Assembly (NCBI GenBank): GCA_029265255.1
Contig: JAJUJQ010000001.1
Span: 310,001-374,000, forward strand
Source: Spirochaetota bacterium
Lineage (GTDB): Bacteria; Spirochaetota; Spirochaetia; Treponematales; Rectinemataceae
DNA: 64,000 nucleotides
Direction of reading: 5' to 3'
A program made the position numbers and the translations under genes. Below the pieces are notes generated by a model. The model worked only from the letters and a program-made list of their open reading frames with translations, was not told the DNA's origin and ran no database searches. Of the stretch, positions 51,530 to 62,001 are shown piece by piece. Within the stretch, counting starts at the first letter, position 1, and every line of letters begins with the position of its first letter.

Positions 51530-52795
51530 TTAGTTCAGCATTACCTGGCCGCCGGTGACTGGGAGAGCCTGACCGGTCTCATACACCTGATCGATAAGGT
51601 AGTAGAGAGCCTTCAGCACATCGGGTCCATAGCAGCCGCGGCGCATTGGTATTTTCGCCTCGTAGAATGCGCGTACATCTTCGATGGTTTGCGCGCCAGG
51701 AACCTTGCCGGATTTGAGGTACTGCGTGAAAAGACCCTGCTCGGGATCCGACCAGAGCGGGCCGTCGAAGAAATTGCCGGGACAGATAGCGTTCACCTTT
51801 ATGTGATACTCGATCAGCTCCAATGCGAAGCTCTGCACAAGCCCGATGCTTCCGAATTTCGAGCCTGCGTATGCGCCGTTACGGTTGGAGCCCTGGAGGC
51901 CGGACTTTGAGTTGATCTGGATAATGTCGGTATACCAATGAGGGGCGCAAAGCCATTGGAGGCGGAGCAGCCGTGCGGCATGTCGGACTATGTGATAGAA
52001 GCCGTAGTAATTTACGTCATTCACAAACCGGAACTCTTCAGGAGGCTGCTCGAAAACCGAACCGGCTCTGAGCACTCCCGCGTTCGACACGATTAAATCC
52101 AGGCTCCCCGTTGTTCTTGTGATCGTTTCAAATGCATGAGCGACCGAAGCATCGTTCCTTACATCGATGGCGATCGCAAAGACAGAGTTGCCGGTTTCAG
52201 TTTCCAGCGCGTTCGCATAGGTTCGCGCGGCGGTTTCATTGATATCCGCGATCCAGACGACCGCGCCTGAATGAGAGAGCCCGCGAGCGATTTCGGCGCC
52301 AAACCCCTGTGCGGCCCCGGTCACCAGTGCGATGCGTCCTTCGACCACGGCATTCCGCAAGTCTGCTGAGAGCAGCGCTGGATTGCCAGGTTCCCTGACT
52401 TGGGTTTCGGTGCGGCGTGGGTCCAGGGGCTTCAGCGGCACCACCCTAAGACGGCAGAGAAGCGCGCCGTGCGCGTCATGCAGATGCACAATGAGTGCCT
52501 TCCTTTGTGTAGACTCGGTCCATTCGCTCAATGCTGTCGAGATAAAGGAATCCGCATCGCCAAGCCGCTGCTGGAACGCGTCGTTCAGCGACTGGGCAAG
52601 TGTTATATCCTCGGTGGCACAGTCTGTTGTTATGCCGGGCAGATAAAGCAGAAGGGGCTGGGGTAAGGCATCCTCGAAGGATTCAGGCGCAGCCGAATCA
52701 CTGAGCTGCTGTACCACGCAGGACCACGAAAGCCGGGATAACAGCAGACCCCGCACCATTGGCGCGAGCACGCGGGGTTCGGGCCTTATGGTCAT
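51530..52795 (-). CDS. short-chain dehydrogenase with N-terminal extension (sorbitol-6-phosphate dehydrogenase-like)
   Basis: A 421-residue protein. Residues 150-421 are an SDR: nucleotide motif VTGAAQGFGAEIA, VSNAGVL (NAG), catalytic Ser in INSKSGLQGS, then YAGSK with Tyr and Lys. VNAICPGNFFDGPLW follows, seen in sorbitol-6-phosphate 2-dehydrogenase-type enzymes. The first 150 residues are not part of an SDR and I do not recognise them; they are strand-rich with Arg patches. The start overlaps the PHP gene stop (ATGA), with AAAGGAGG ahead. Oxidation of a polyol phosphate to a ketose phosphate is likely; the extension may help assembly. Confidence 0.78.
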   Translation of the reverse strand: MTIRPEPRVLAPMVRGLLLSRLSWSCVVQQLSDSAAPESFEDALPQPLLLYLPGITTDCATEDITLAQSLNDAFQQRLGDADSFISTALSEWTESTQRKALIVHLHDAHGALLCRLRVVPLKPLDPRRTETQVREPGNPALLSADLRNAVVEGRIALVTGAAQGFGAEIARGLSHSGAVVWIADINETAARTYANALETETGNSVFAIAIDVRNDASVAHAFETITRTTGSLDLIVSNAGVLRAGSVFEQPPEEFRFVNDVNYYGFYHIVRHAARLLRLQWLCAPHWYTDIIQINSKSGLQGSNRNGAYAGSKFGSIGLVQSFALELIEYHIKVNAICPGNFFDGPLWSDPEQGLFTQYLKSGKVPGAQTIEDVRAFYEAKIPMRRGCYGPDVLKALYYLIDQVYETGQALPVTGGQVMLN

Positions 52796-54231
52796 ATCAC
52801 CCTCCTTTCTGACAGCGTTGAGGCGGCATGTTCGAGCGAAGAAGTGCGAGACAGATCGATTGTTCTTCCTGCAGCCGCGTATCGCCGGATGCGCTCGGCA
52901 AGCGGCACTGTACACAAGGGATTATCTTCCGCAAAGATACCAAATCGCGGATCAATCGCGCTTAGCGCTTCGTGTGCCACCATAGCCCAGGTCGCATCGT
53001 CAAGATGGTGGAATTCCGGAAGTTTGAGTTCGGGGCAGTCAAATGACTGGCGCGGCTGATTGATGTCTACGCCAGAAATTTCCATGAAATCGTACATTTG
53101 ACACAGGCGCCGTACGCGGCTTAACTGTGCCCGGGTATTTCGGGGTGGCATATAGGTAATAGCCTGAAAGCCGATCTCTTTCAGCACCGGAAACAGAGTG
53201 TCTAGCACCTCATCCTCGAATTTTTCTGCCTTCTTGTCGCCTGTCGGGGACTCGGTAATATCTCCAAGATAAGCGTACGCGGCAATAGCGCCGATACGTT
53301 TCGACAACGCAAGAATCTCCCGCACATCCGGGCACTCTTCGTCGGGCTGAATGAAAAATCGCTCGAGTACCTCCGCCTTCAACACGCCGAGCAAATCGAA
53401 TACCGCGTAATGGTTGCTAGGATCGGAAAGAAGATGTTTCTGAGTGGTGGAGAGCGTTACGGCGAGATTGTGTTCGAGCCAGTTCACGAGTTCCGGCCCT
53501 GGATTGAAGGTCTCGAGAATCCTTCGTGATACTGCGGCTAGCAGGTGCCGTTCGGTGATGGTGCCCCCCTTTGCGAAAAGCGAAATACCCGCGACGTCTC
53601 GCTCGAACTCGATTCCTTCAAGACCGACTGACTGGAGCATGGCCGAGGCTTTTTGGGTCATAGCTCGTGTGCGGCCGGCGCGCGCCTGGCGCAATAAAAG
53701 CAGCGCGCGAGAAACCTCTTCCCGGGCGGACGCGGGGACACCCTGAACCGTTATGTAAATGATCCCCGCGGAGTCAGGATTGTTCAACTTGCGCTCGAGC
53801 AGCATGCGGGCAGCTGGTTCCGGAAGGTGTTTGGCGGTCTCTTTCAGAGAGACACGCAGCTCGAAGCCGGTTACGGAACCAAGGCCAAGCATGGTGCAGG
53901 ACGCTTTTAGTTCCTCAGCTGCCGCGAGTGTGTCATGATCCACAGAGCCGGCCGCGTCGAGGCCCGCGAGCCTGGCGGCGAGCGCGGCTGACGCGGGAGT
54001 ATAGGGACTAAAGCTGTAACAGGTATGGATGTGGTTGTTCGATATTCCGGAGCGAGCCTTCGGCTTGCCTAGAATGCGGGCGCAGGTCGAAAGGGCGTCA
54101 AGGCGTTCATTGGGGCTTATCGCGGGGTCTTCCAGCTTATTAGCCGCGTCGCGCAGGACCTTGCTGCCTTCGAAAATGCGGGAAAAGGCATGGGCAAGGA
54201 TTCCCTGGGTTGCATTGATCCTTTCTTTCAT
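52792..54231 (-). CDS. PHP-domain protein of the sugar operon
   Basis: A 479-residue protein with a PHP metal-dependent phosphoesterase region spread over the chain. [15 protein letters not shown] (residues 65-79) gives HxH, GSVDHDT (96-101) follows, and [17 protein letters not shown] and [15 protein letters not shown] contain further likely ligands. A helical N-terminal 60 residues precedes it. It overlaps the E1 stop and SDR start by four bases each, so it is tightly coupled to this pathway. It may remove a phosphate or cyclic ester from an intermediate; that is inference. I know no characterised homologue. Confidence 0.65.
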   Translation of the reverse strand: MKERINATQGILAHAFSRIFEGSKVLRDAANKLEDPAISPNERLDALSTCARILGKPKARSGISNNHIHTCYSFSPYTPASAALAARLAGLDAAGSVDHDTLAAAEELKASCTMLGLGSVTGFELRVSLKETAKHLPEPAARMLLERKLNNPDSAGIIYITVQGVPASAREEVSRALLLLRQARAGRTRAMTQKASAMLQSVGLEGIEFERDVAGISLFAKGGTITERHLLAAVSRRILETFNPGPELVNWLEHNLAVTLSTTQKHLLSDPSNHYAVFDLLGVLKAEVLERFFIQPDEECPDVREILALSKRIGAIAAYAYLGDITESPTGDKKAEKFEDEVLDTLFPVLKEIGFQAITYMPPRNTRAQLSRVRRLCQMYDFMEISGVDINQPRQSFDCPELKLPEFHHLDDATWAMVAHEALSAIDPRFGIFAEDNPLCTVPLAERIRRYAAAGRTIDLSRTSSLEHAASTLSERRVI

Positions 54232-56684
54232 ACGCCAGCCCTGTACCGTCTTTGTATTTCTAACGCACTTTGCATCGTGGAAGGAGTGTGCCCTCTGAGC
54301 GGCAACACCGATTCATGGACTGCATCGATGATCCATTCAACTTGTGGGAAATAGAGCCTCTCCAGTTCAGCAGCGGGTGTGATCCAGTTGCGCGATCCAA
54401 CGACCACAACAGGCGCGTCGAGCCAGTCGAAAGCGAGGTGTTGTACCTGGCTTGCGATGGTGTGCAAGAAGGAGCCACGTTCGACCGCGTCGGATGCGAG
54501 CACAAGCTTGCCGGTCTTCCGTACGCTTTCGATCAGCGGTTCGAAATCGAGAGGAGCAATGAAGCGCAGGTCGATCACTTCGGTCGAAACGCCAAACCGC
54601 GACTCGAGGATCGAGGCTGCTTCCAAAGCCCGGTACAGTGTCGTTCCGTAGGTGGCGATGGTCAGCTCGGTACCTGGCTTGCGGACCACGGGCAAACCCT
54701 CCGGAATCTCATAATACTCGGCGGGTACGCCATTGGGTTCGAACTGCTCACCGATGTCGTATAGAAGCTGGCTTTCAAGGAATACCACCGGATCTGTGCG
54801 GCTCAACGCCAGATGCATCATGCCTTTTGCGTCGAATGGTGTGGCAGGGAAATACACCTTCAGCCCTGGGATATGGGCGAGCATGGCTGACCAGTCCTGG
54901 CTGTGTTGTGCTCCGTATTTGTTGCCAATCGAAATGCGCATCACGAGAGGCATGCGCAATTGTCCCGCCGACATGGCCTGCCATTTGGACGCTTGGTTGA
55001 AGATTTCGTCGCCAGCCCGCCCCAGGAAATCGCAGTACATGAGTTCGACGATCGCTCTGCCTCCAGAGAGCGCATATCCCACGCCAGAACCGACGATCGC
55101 GCCTTCGGAAATGGGGCTGTTGAAAAGACGCGGATACGGAAGGGCTTCCGTGAGTCCTCGATATACCGCAAATGCGCCGCCCCAGTCGCGATTTTCCTCT
55201 CCCCACGCGGCAAGCGTCGGGTCAATCCTGAAGTGATGGAGGATTGCCTCAAAGATCGCATCGCGGAATTGATATATCTTGTTCTTCGGCAACGGTCTGC
55301 CCTCCGTATCGAAGGCATATCGAGCGCGGCGGGCCAGGGCCTGCACTCTCGGATTGTCGTCTCCGACATGCAGCAGTTCGGGTTGGCGAGTATCCAGAGC
55401 GAGAACCTTTTGGTTTGAATACATGACGGATTCGATGAAGGAGTCGTCGGCACGTGGACACACCGCATCATCAGTAGCGAGACGGGCCGCTTCACGAAGC
55501 GTCGAAATGATGCCCGTACGCATGGCGACAATCTCTTCTTCCGAGATAACTCCACTTTGAACCAGGCGTGCTGAGAAGGTCGCGATCGAATCGTATCGCT
55601 GCCATTCTTCGACTTCTTCCTTTGTGCGATAACTGGAAGCATCACTGGGGGAGTGGCCTGAATAGCGATACGTGATGGTATCAAGAAGGACCGGCCCCCT
55701 GCCTTCCAACAGAATCCGCTTTTTTCGCGATACGGCATCAGCTACCGCCAGTGGATTGAGTCCGTCGACTCGTTCCGCGTGCATGGCGTCGGGGTTGACA
55801 CCAGCGCCTACTCGCGCGAGGACGCCGAACCCCATGGTTTCCCCATAGGTCTGCCCCCCCATCCCGTAAAAATTATTGAAGAAATTGAAAAGAATAGGAG
55901 GCGCTCCTCCCGCGGATTCGGGCCAGAGTGTACGATACTGATCCATAGCCGCCATCATCATGGCTTCCCAGACCGGTCCGCAGCCCATTGACGCGTCGCC
56001 GATATTGGCAATCACAATGCCTGGTTTATGATTGATACGCTTGTATAGCGCAGCGCCTACCGCGATATCGGCGGACCCACCGACTATCGCGTTATTGGGC
56101 ATCGAACCAAAGGGCGAGAAGAATGCGTGCATGGAACCGCCCAAGCCCCGGTTGAATCCCGCCTTTCGTGCGAAAATTTCTGCCAGCGTCCCAAACACGA
56201 TAAAGTTGCGCGCGAGCTCGAATTGGTCTTTGTGCGGCATACGGCGCGCAAACGAGAGGGTCTCTCCATCAAGCCAGGACTGCATGATGTCTTCAACGCG
56301 CTGCGCGCTGAGTTTTCGCGCTGCGGACATACATTTGGCAAGGATTTCGCCGTGGCTACGATGAGAACCGAAAATGAGATCCTCTGGCTCCAGTACCGCA
56401 GCCTGACCGACTACCGCCGCCTCCTGTCCGATGGAGAGATGGGCGGGACCTTTATGGTTATATTCGATGCCTTCCCACGCGCCAGTGGTCTTGAACGAGT
56501 TGAGCATCGACTCAAACTCACGCACCAGTATCATATCGTGCAGAATGGCGCGTAACCCTCCATCGCCGAATTGGGCGCGCTCGAATTCAATATTCGACTC
56601 ATATGTATTGAGGGGAATTGCGGGAATGTGCAGTGTCCCTTTCTTTCTCACATCAGATGGCTCGATTTTCAAAGATTTTGGCAT
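54228..56684 (-). CDS. 2-oxoacid dehydrogenase E1, alpha and beta fused
   Basis: An 818-residue single chain. Residues about 40-440 are E1 alpha-like ([33 protein letters not shown]). Residues 470-818 are E1 beta-like ([55 protein letters not shown]). The alpha TPP motif, normally GDG with NN 25-30 residues on, reads IGDASMGCG, with NFFNNFYG about 44 residues later because of an insertion (PESAGGAPP). So Gly is Ala and the loop is longer. It is followed in the operon by the PHP gene (ATGA overlap). The 2-oxoacid substrate is unknown. Confidence 0.85.
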   Translation of the reverse strand: MPKSLKIEPSDVRKKGTLHIPAIPLNTYESNIEFERAQFGDGGLRAILHDMILVREFESMLNSFKTTGAWEGIEYNHKGPAHLSIGQEAAVVGQAAVLEPEDLIFGSHRSHGEILAKCMSAARKLSAQRVEDIMQSWLDGETLSFARRMPHKDQFELARNFIVFGTLAEIFARKAGFNRGLGGSMHAFFSPFGSMPNNAIVGGSADIAVGAALYKRINHKPGIVIANIGDASMGCGPVWEAMMMAAMDQYRTLWPESAGGAPPILFNFFNNFYGMGGQTYGETMGFGVLARVGAGVNPDAMHAERVDGLNPLAVADAVSRKKRILLEGRGPVLLDTITYRYSGHSPSDASSYRTKEEVEEWQRYDSIATFSARLVQSGVISEEEIVAMRTGIISTLREAARLATDDAVCPRADDSFIESVMYSNQKVLALDTRQPELLHVGDDNPRVQALARRARYAFDTEGRPLPKNKIYQFRDAIFEAILHHFRIDPTLAAWGEENRDWGGAFAVYRGLTEALPYPRLFNSPISEGAIVGSGVGYALSGGRAIVELMYCDFLGRAGDEIFNQASKWQAMSAGQLRMPLVMRISIGNKYGAQHSQDWSAMLAHIPGLKVYFPATPFDAKGMMHLALSRTDPVVFLESQLLYDIGEQFEPNGVPAEYYEIPEGLPVVRKPGTELTIATYGTTLYRALEAASILESRFGVSTEVIDLRFIAPLDFEPLIESVRKTGKLVLASDAVERGSFLHTIASQVQHLAFDWLDAPVVVVGSRNWITPAAELERLYFPQVEWIIDAVHESVLPLRGHTPSTMQSALEIQRRYRAGV

Positions 56685-56694
56685 GATTTGCTCC

Positions 56695-58140
56695 TTATTT
56701 AAGTTGATTGGTCGGTCCGATTGAAGATTCGGAAGTTGTTCCGATGGTATGGAATGAATGTGCCGACCATGCGGCTTCGCGGATGACTTCCGATACCGTA
56801 GGATGCGGGAATACCATGTCTCTTACATCATTTAGCCTGACCCCCTGCTCGAGAGCAGCCGCCACACCCCATATCTGTTCCGACGCGTAGGCGCCCAGCA
56901 AGTGTACACCCAGCACGCGGCCACTGTTCCTGTCCGCGACAATACGTATCGAGCCAGGTGCCGAAAAGCCATTTTCCGCGATAAATCGGCCGGAAACCCC
57001 GTATGGGCTGCCAAGAACCACAACCTCGTAGCCACGGGACTTCGCTTCTGCCTCGGTCAAACCGCAGCCTGCTGCTTCCGGAATTGAATAGAGCGCCCAT
57101 GGTACTGTTTCGCTGATAAACCGCTGTGAGGAACTTGTTCCCTGCCTTTGTGCAATAATGTCCGCCACAGCGACCTCTGCCATCCTGTAGGCGGCATGCG
57201 CGAGCTGGCTCTTGCCGGTTACATCGCCGACTGCCCAGATTCCTGGGATATTGGTACGCATTCGCTGGTCTACTGAGATGGCGTGGTTGTGAATGGCCAG
57301 TCCTGCCTCCTGTGCCCCCCACCCGTCAACGGCCGCCCGTCTCCCAACCGACAGTAGTATGACCTCTGATTCAATAGTTCCCTTCTCGCCGTTCTTCGAT
57401 TCATAGCGTACGGTGGACCCCTGTACTTCAGTGACCTTCGTGCCGCGCAGGAAAGTGACCTGTCTCATCGCCTGCCGCAGCATGGCTGCCAATTTCGGCT
57501 CCATGATGGGCACGATTTCGTCCATCATTTCGATGACCGTCACCTTCGTTCCAAGAACCGAGAACAAGCTGGCAAATTCGATGCCGATAACACCACCGCC
57601 GATAACGCAGAGCCGTTCAGGAATACGGTCGAGGCTCAGCATGTCGGTTGAGGTTTTTACCGCAGGGTTGTCGACGATTCCGGGAATGGGAGGAATTGCA
57701 GGAACAGACCCTGGCGCGACGACGATACCAGGTGCCTGGAGCTGCCTGGCTGAGCCGCTGGCCGCTGGGAGGACCTCAACGATTTTTTGTTTTTTAAGAG
57801 TGCCGGTTCCGCGGATAATATCGACTCCCTTTTTAATAAGAGTTGCTTCGAGACTTCGCCGCAAACGCTGGACCACTGTTTCCTTCCATTGAATAGCAGC
57901 GTTCCAGTCAACGCGAAGATTATCCATTGTGATACCGAAGGATGAAGAATCCCTCGCATGCGCATAGAGTTTGGCGCTGTGAAGGAGTGTTTTTGTCGGA
58001 ATGCAACCAATGTTGAGACAGGTACCGCCTATTTCGCCACGCTCTATAAGCGCGGTTCGTAAGCCGGCACTCGCCAGCAACTCGGCAGCCCTGTAGCCTC
58101 CTGGTCCGCTTCCAAGGATAATCACATCGTATTCTGACAT
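56695..58140 (-). CDS. lpdA: dihydrolipoamide dehydrogenase (E3)
   Basis: A 481-residue flavoprotein. FAD site [19 protein letters not shown], redox disulfide [20 protein letters not shown] site [16 protein letters not shown], second FAD motif [17 protein letters not shown], and C-terminal catalytic [13 protein letters not shown] (His-Glu pair). It reoxidises the lipoyl groups of E2 with NAD+. It is the only E3 in the window and could serve both dehydrogenase complexes. AGAGGAGA lies before ATG 58140, and it starts 17 bases after E2. Confidence 0.96.
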   Translation of the reverse strand: MSEYDVIILGSGPGGYRAAELLASAGLRTALIERGEIGGTCLNIGCIPTKTLLHSAKLYAHARDSSSFGITMDNLRVDWNAAIQWKETVVQRLRRSLEATLIKKGVDIIRGTGTLKKQKIVEVLPAASGSARQLQAPGIVVAPGSVPAIPPIPGIVDNPAVKTSTDMLSLDRIPERLCVIGGGVIGIEFASLFSVLGTKVTVIEMMDEIVPIMEPKLAAMLRQAMRQVTFLRGTKVTEVQGSTVRYESKNGEKGTIESEVILLSVGRRAAVDGWGAQEAGLAIHNHAISVDQRMRTNIPGIWAVGDVTGKSQLAHAAYRMAEVAVADIIAQRQGTSSSQRFISETVPWALYSIPEAAGCGLTEAEAKSRGYEVVVLGSPYGVSGRFIAENGFSAPGSIRIVADRNSGRVLGVHLLGAYASEQIWGVAAALEQGVRLNDVRDMVFPHPTVSEVIREAAWSAHSFHTIGTTSESSIGPTNQLK

Positions 58141-58157
58141 ATGCGAAGTCTCCTCTT

Positions 58158-59417
58158 TTATATTCGTGCTTCAAAAGCGAGAAAAAGACTGTCGATATCC
58201 GCGATGATCGCGGCTAAGCGCTGCAGGAACCGAGCGCCATATGCACCGTCGATCACTTGATGGTCTGCTGTGAGGGACAGCCCAAGACGCATCTGTGTTC
58301 GGGTTCTGTTGTCTTCCTGCACAAGAGCAGGCTGAATAGCGCAGACCCCAAGGATGGCGGTTTCGGGAGAGTTGAGGACGGGAGTGAAGCGTTCAATGCC
58401 GTATGCTCCAAGGTTTGTGACGGTAAACGTCGAACCGGCCAGCAAGTCCGGCTCGATGGTACCGTTCTGACACGCAGCGGCGAGGCGTTTGACTTCCTTG
58501 GACAGCTCGATAAGAGACCGTATGCTAGCATTTCGCACGACAGGAACCATGAGACCCCGCGGAGTATCGACCGCGACACCGAGATGAACCGGTTTCCAGA
58601 TCCGCAAAGTTCCCTCATGGAGTGTCGCGTTGAATTCGGGAAACTCGGGAAGCAGACGAACCACCGCGTACATCACAAGATCTCCAATCGTGATACCTGC
58701 CTGCTCAGGGATAGGGCTTGCCTTGAGTCGAGAGCGGAGCGCGAGGAGGCGTTCCGCGTTGGCGGAAGTGTGAAGGGTGTATTGCGCGTGATTCCGGAGC
58801 GAAGTGATCATGCGTGCGGCAATTCGGGCGCGGATTCCGGCAAGCGGGACGTCGCGGTATTCCTCAGCCTCCGAATCCTGAGGGATGGTTCGTGCTAGCG
58901 CTGCGTGTTCCGCTTCAGGCTGCCATTCAGGAGCTGCGCGAGCAGCGAGCACATCCTTTTCCATGATCCGCCCATGCGGTCCCGAACAATGAGCGATTCC
59001 GGCCGCTGCGACATTGAATTTTTCCATGGCGCGCCGTGCCCGTGGGCTTGCGTAAAGATGCGTCGTCTCGCGCTGAGAATCTCCTCGATCCGCACGGGTG
59101 TCGGCTTGAGGGCTGGCGTGTTCCGAATCTGGCGGCTGGACAGTGTGATTAAGATCAGGCTGGACGGAAATATCTTCGCCCGGCGTCCCTATGATGGCAA
59201 TTGGCGTAAGAACCGGCACATCGTCACCGACTTTCCATAGCAACTTCAGGACTGTGCCCTCTGTGCCAGCCGGCACCTCCATAGTCGCCTTGTCCGTCTC
59301 AATCTCACACAGCACAGTGTCCGGACGCACTTGATCGCCTTCCTTGACCTTCCATTCAAGGATGACACAGGATTCCACCGTATTGCCCAGTTTCGGCATG
59401 ACGATCTGTGTTGCCAT
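58158..59417 (-). CDS. 2-oxoacid dehydrogenase E2 of the sugar operon
   Basis: A 419-residue E2. Lipoyl domain with the modified lysine in ETDKATMEVPAG, a short charged linker, an E1/E3-binding domain (LYASPRARRAMEKFNVAAAG), and a catalytic domain ending with LTADHQVIDGAYGARFLQRL. The essential His is kept, though the following Arg is Gln. A DVPLAGIRARIAARM stretch precedes the catalytic domain, as in PdhC/AcoC. CGGAGGAA lies ahead of ATG 59417. It is the first enzyme gene of the long minus-strand operon, 51 bases after deoR. Confidence 0.93.
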   Translation of the reverse strand: MATQIVMPKLGNTVESCVILEWKVKEGDQVRPDTVLCEIETDKATMEVPAGTEGTVLKLLWKVGDDVPVLTPIAIIGTPGEDISVQPDLNHTVQPPDSEHASPQADTRADRGDSQRETTHLYASPRARRAMEKFNVAAAGIAHCSGPHGRIMEKDVLAARAAPEWQPEAEHAALARTIPQDSEAEEYRDVPLAGIRARIAARMITSLRNHAQYTLHTSANAERLLALRSRLKASPIPEQAGITIGDLVMYAVVRLLPEFPEFNATLHEGTLRIWKPVHLGVAVDTPRGLMVPVVRNASIRSLIELSKEVKRLAAACQNGTIEPDLLAGSTFTVTNLGAYGIERFTPVLNSPETAILGVCAIQPALVQEDNRTRTQMRLGLSLTADHQVIDGAYGARFLQRLAAIIADIDSLFLAFEARI

Positions 59418-59468
59418 TCATTGTTCCTCCGGTTATCGTTCTCAACGCATAGGTTGTGGGTTTTCTGC

Positions 59469-60224
59469 TCATGCTCTCAGCACTTCCAGCCCCAATTCCT
59501 TGAGCGAATCCACCGCTTCATCGGGTAGCCCGGAATCGCTGATGATGCCGTGTACAGCTGTCAGCGGCAGCACGGTGACAAATCCAGCTTTTCCGAATTT
59601 CGAAGAATCAGCTACGAGCCATGTGGTTTCAGCCCTGCGGCACATGGCCCTGACGATTTCGGCACCCTCGGCGAACTGCGTGGTCATTCCTCGCGAGATT
59701 GAGAAACCATCTGTTCCCACGAAAGCGATTCTCGCGTTGAAATTCTCGAGTCCCTGTACCGCCACCGGACCGACCAGCGACTCGGTTTCGCGCCAGAAAG
59801 TACCTCCGGTCAGGATGAGATTCAGCTGCGGTGTTATCCGCGCATAACTGAACGCCAGCATCGAATTGGTTACCACCTGCACTCCCTGCCTGCCCACAAG
59901 GTACCGCGCGATGAGCGCCGTGGTTGTGCCTGCTTCGATCATGATGCGATCACCATCCTGAACGAGCTCGGTTGCTTTCCGGGCAATGCGCTGTTTTGCC
60001 TCAATGTTGAGCTTCAGCCTTTCGATTATGTTTCGATGGACCGCAGGAGCAGCGCCTCCGCGGGTTCTCAGCAGGTAACCCCGCTCCTCAAGCCCGGAAA
60101 GATCTCCGCGTACCGTGACCTCGGATACGCCCAGCAGACGGGCTAGCTCGCCTACCGAAAGAAAGCTTCGTTCAGCAAGAAGTTCCAGAATGGAACGTTC
60201 GCGGTCCGAAAGTTCGTGCAGCAT
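59469..60224 (-). CDS. DeoR-family transcriptional regulator
   Basis: A 251-residue regulator. The N-terminal DeoR helix-turn-helix (ELSDRERSILELLAERSFLS, LARLLGVSEVTVRGDLSGLE) is followed by RTRGGA. The C-terminal sugar-phosphate-sensing domain has EAGTTTALIARYL, TGGTFWRETESLVGP and VADSSKFGK. DeoR proteins repress sugar operons and respond to a phosphorylated intermediate, plausibly the product of the FGGY kinase. It lies first in the operon, behind a set of 11-base repeats that look like its own operator. GGGAGGT lies six bases before the ATG. Confidence 0.9.
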   Translation of the reverse strand: MLHELSDRERSILELLAERSFLSVGELARLLGVSEVTVRGDLSGLEERGYLLRTRGGAAPAVHRNIIERLKLNIEAKQRIARKATELVQDGDRIMIEAGTTTALIARYLVGRQGVQVVTNSMLAFSYARITPQLNLILTGGTFWRETESLVGPVAVQGLENFNARIAFVGTDGFSISRGMTTQFAEGAEIVRAMCRRAETTWLVADSSKFGKAGFVTVLPLTAVHGIISDSGLPDEAVDSLKELGLEVLRA

Positions 60225-60241
60225 GGGCTACCTCCCTGGCA

Positions 60242-60295
60242 CTCGAAATCCTTGCCAAAAGCCTTCGAAATAGTTTCGAATTACTTTTGAATTAG
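60242..60295 (-). promoter_or_regulatory. 11-base direct repeats, likely DeoR operator
   Basis: TTCGAAATAGT (60264-60274), TTCGAATTACT (60275-60285) and TTTGAATTAG (60286-60295) are head-to-tail copies at 11-base spacing. A fourth copy, CTCGAAATCCT (60242-60252), lies exactly in register with one unit missing. DeoR-family operators are often such repeated TTCGAA-like units at helical spacing. They lie 20-70 bases before the regulator ATG. Confidence 0.6.
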
Positions 60296-60343
60296 TATAA
60301 CGGTAGTGCAACATTTTAGCAAGCGGAGGATGATAAAATGATA

Positions 60344-60357
60344 TGTAATCGATTGCA
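60344..60357 (+). promoter_or_regulatory. LacI-type palindrome upstream of the ABC promoter
   Basis: TGTAATCGATTGCA is nearly palindromic with a central CG pair, as in LacI/GalR operators. It ends ten bases before the -35 of the rbsA promoter. Confidence 0.55.
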
Positions 60358-60366
60358 TTTTTCCTC

Positions 60367-60395
60367 TTGACAGATCGGAAAAGCTGTCTGAAAAT
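60367..60395 (+). promoter_or_regulatory. promoter of the sugar ABC transporter operon
   Basis: A perfect TTGACA (60367-60372), 17 bases, GAAAAT (60390-60395). It starts about 45 bases before rbsA and lies between the two LacI-type palindromes. The -10 is weak, consistent with activator dependence. Confidence 0.5.
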
Positions 60396-60407
60396 GATCT
60401 CGAAGAA

Positions 60408-60421
60408 TGTAATCGAATACA
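60408..60421 (+). promoter_or_regulatory. LacI-type palindrome downstream of the ABC promoter
   Basis: TGTAATCGAATACA, nearly palindromic around the same central CG as the upstream copy. The centres are 64 bases apart. Being downstream of the -10, bound protein here would block transcription. Confidence 0.6.
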
Positions 60422-60440
60422 TTGAAGCGGAGGACACGCG

Positions 60441-61958
60441 GTGTCGGAGCCTCTCATTGTCGTGCGAAATCTGAGCAAGGCATTTCCCGGCGTTCAAGCA
60501 TTGCAGGATGTACAGCTCGATCTCTATCCGGGTGAAGTACATACCCTGGTGGGTGAAAATGGTGCGGGAAAATCGACGCTCATGAAGATTCTCTCCGGTG
60601 TGTATCAGCGCGATACAGGAGAAATCCTCATCAATGGCAAGCCGGTGGATATTCCCAATCCTCGTGCTGCCCAGAAACTCGGTATCGCAATCATCCATCA
60701 GGAACTCAATCTGATGAATCATCTGACCGCTGCTCAAAACATTTTCATCGGTCGCGAGCCACGGAGAGCCGGCGGTTTCGTGCTCGACGAGGCCGCGCTG
60801 AACGAAAAGGCAAGACAGCTTTTTACCATGCTTCGCATGGAGTTCGATCCGCAGGTCAAAGTGGGAGACCTGACTATCGCGAAACAGCAGATGGTCGAAA
60901 TAGTCAAAGCGCTTTCGTTTGATTCGCGTGTGCTTATCATGGATGAACCCACTGCAGCTCTGAATGAGGCAGAGGTCGAGGAGCTGTTTGACATCATCCG
61001 GCAATTGCGAGCCCGCGGTGTCGGCATCATTTACATCTCCCACAGAATGGACGAACTGTTCCGCATTTCGGACAGGATCACGGTGCTTCGCGACGGCCAG
61101 TACATCGGAACCTTCAAGGCTTCGCAGACCAGCCTTGAGCAAATTATTCCGCTCATGGTAGGGCGAAAGATCGATGAAACCGCACGGCGTATTCCGCAAA
61201 GCCGTCCGGGCGAAGTGATACTCGAGGTCCGCAATCTGAATCGGGGTAGGGTCATCAAGAATGTCAGCTTCACTGTGCGCAAGGGCGAGATTCTTGGTTT
61301 TGCGGGTCTCATGGGCGCGGGGAGAACAGAAGTTGCGCGCGCGGTATTTGGGGCGGATCCCATTGATGGTGGCGAAATTGTGGTTAGGGGCAAACCAGTG
61401 CATATCCGTCGTCCGCAGGATGCGGTCGCGCATGGTATCGGGTATCTGTCGGAAGACCGCAAACGCTACGGGCTGGCAACAGGGATGAGCGTGCTGGACA
61501 ATATCTGCCTGACCCATATGACCGCTTTCTCAAATACTTTCGGAGTCCTCAAATCGCGCAAAATGCAATCCGAGGCGGCAGAGCAGGTACGCACTCTTTC
61601 CATAAAAACACCGTCGCTGCTTCAAAAGGTCAAATTTCTTTCAGGCGGCAACCAGCAGAAGGTGGTAGTCGCAAAGTGGCTGGTTCGCAACTGCGATGTA
61701 CTCTTTTTCGATGAGCCGACACGCGGTATCGATGTCGGCGCGAAACAGGAAATCTACCAGCTCCTCAACGAGCTCGCGGGTCAGGGAAAGGCGATCGTCA
61801 TGATTTCCTCAGAGCTTCCGGAAATACTCAGAATGAGCGATCGGATAATTGTGATGTGTGAGGGGCGTGTGACCGGTGAGCTGGAGGGCGCGACCGCGAC
61901 TGAAGAAGAAGTCATGAAACTCGCCACACAGCGGGAAACCATGGTGAAAACAGCATGA
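60441..61958 (+). CDS. sugar ABC transporter ATP-binding protein (RbsA/XylG type)
   Basis: A 505-residue protein with two ATPase halves. First half: Walker [18 protein letters not shown] and Walker [13 protein letters not shown]. Second half: a degenerate Walker [17 protein letters not shown] (normal for this family), signature [15 protein letters not shown], and [18 protein letters not shown]. The GTG start at 60441 follows GGAGGA. It powers uptake with the permease and binding protein that follow. It is divergent from the deoR-led catabolic operon. Confidence 0.94.
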   Translation: MSEPLIVVRNLSKAFPGVQALQDVQLDLYPGEVHTLVGENGAGKSTLMKILSGVYQRDTGEILINGKPVDIPNPRAAQKLGIAIIHQELNLMNHLTAAQNIFIGREPRRAGGFVLDEAALNEKARQLFTMLRMEFDPQVKVGDLTIAKQQMVEIVKALSFDSRVLIMDEPTAALNEAEVEELFDIIRQLRARGVGIIYISHRMDELFRISDRITVLRDGQYIGTFKASQTSLEQIIPLMVGRKIDETARRIPQSRPGEVILEVRNLNRGRVIKNVSFTVRKGEILGFAGLMGAGRTEVARAVFGADPIDGGEIVVRGKPVHIRRPQDAVAHGIGYLSEDRKRYGLATGMSVLDNICLTHMTAFSNTFGVLKSRKMQSEAAEQVRTLSIKTPSLLQKVKFLSGGNQQKVVVAKWLVRNCDVLFFDEPTRGIDVGAKQEIYQLLNELAGQGKAIVMISSELPEILRMSDRIIVMCEGRVTGELEGATATEEEVMKLATQRETMVKTA

Positions 61959-62001
61959 GCGGGGCGGTTCCGCTCTGGCAATTACAGTAAAGGAAGGCAA
62001 C

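Noticed and set aside
60228..61517. Large minus-strand open frame (429 codons) opposite the rbsA-type gene
   Set aside because: The plus-strand protein has every motif of a sugar ABC ATPase; the antisense frame has no recognisable domain, and its composition looks like a shadow of the coding strand.
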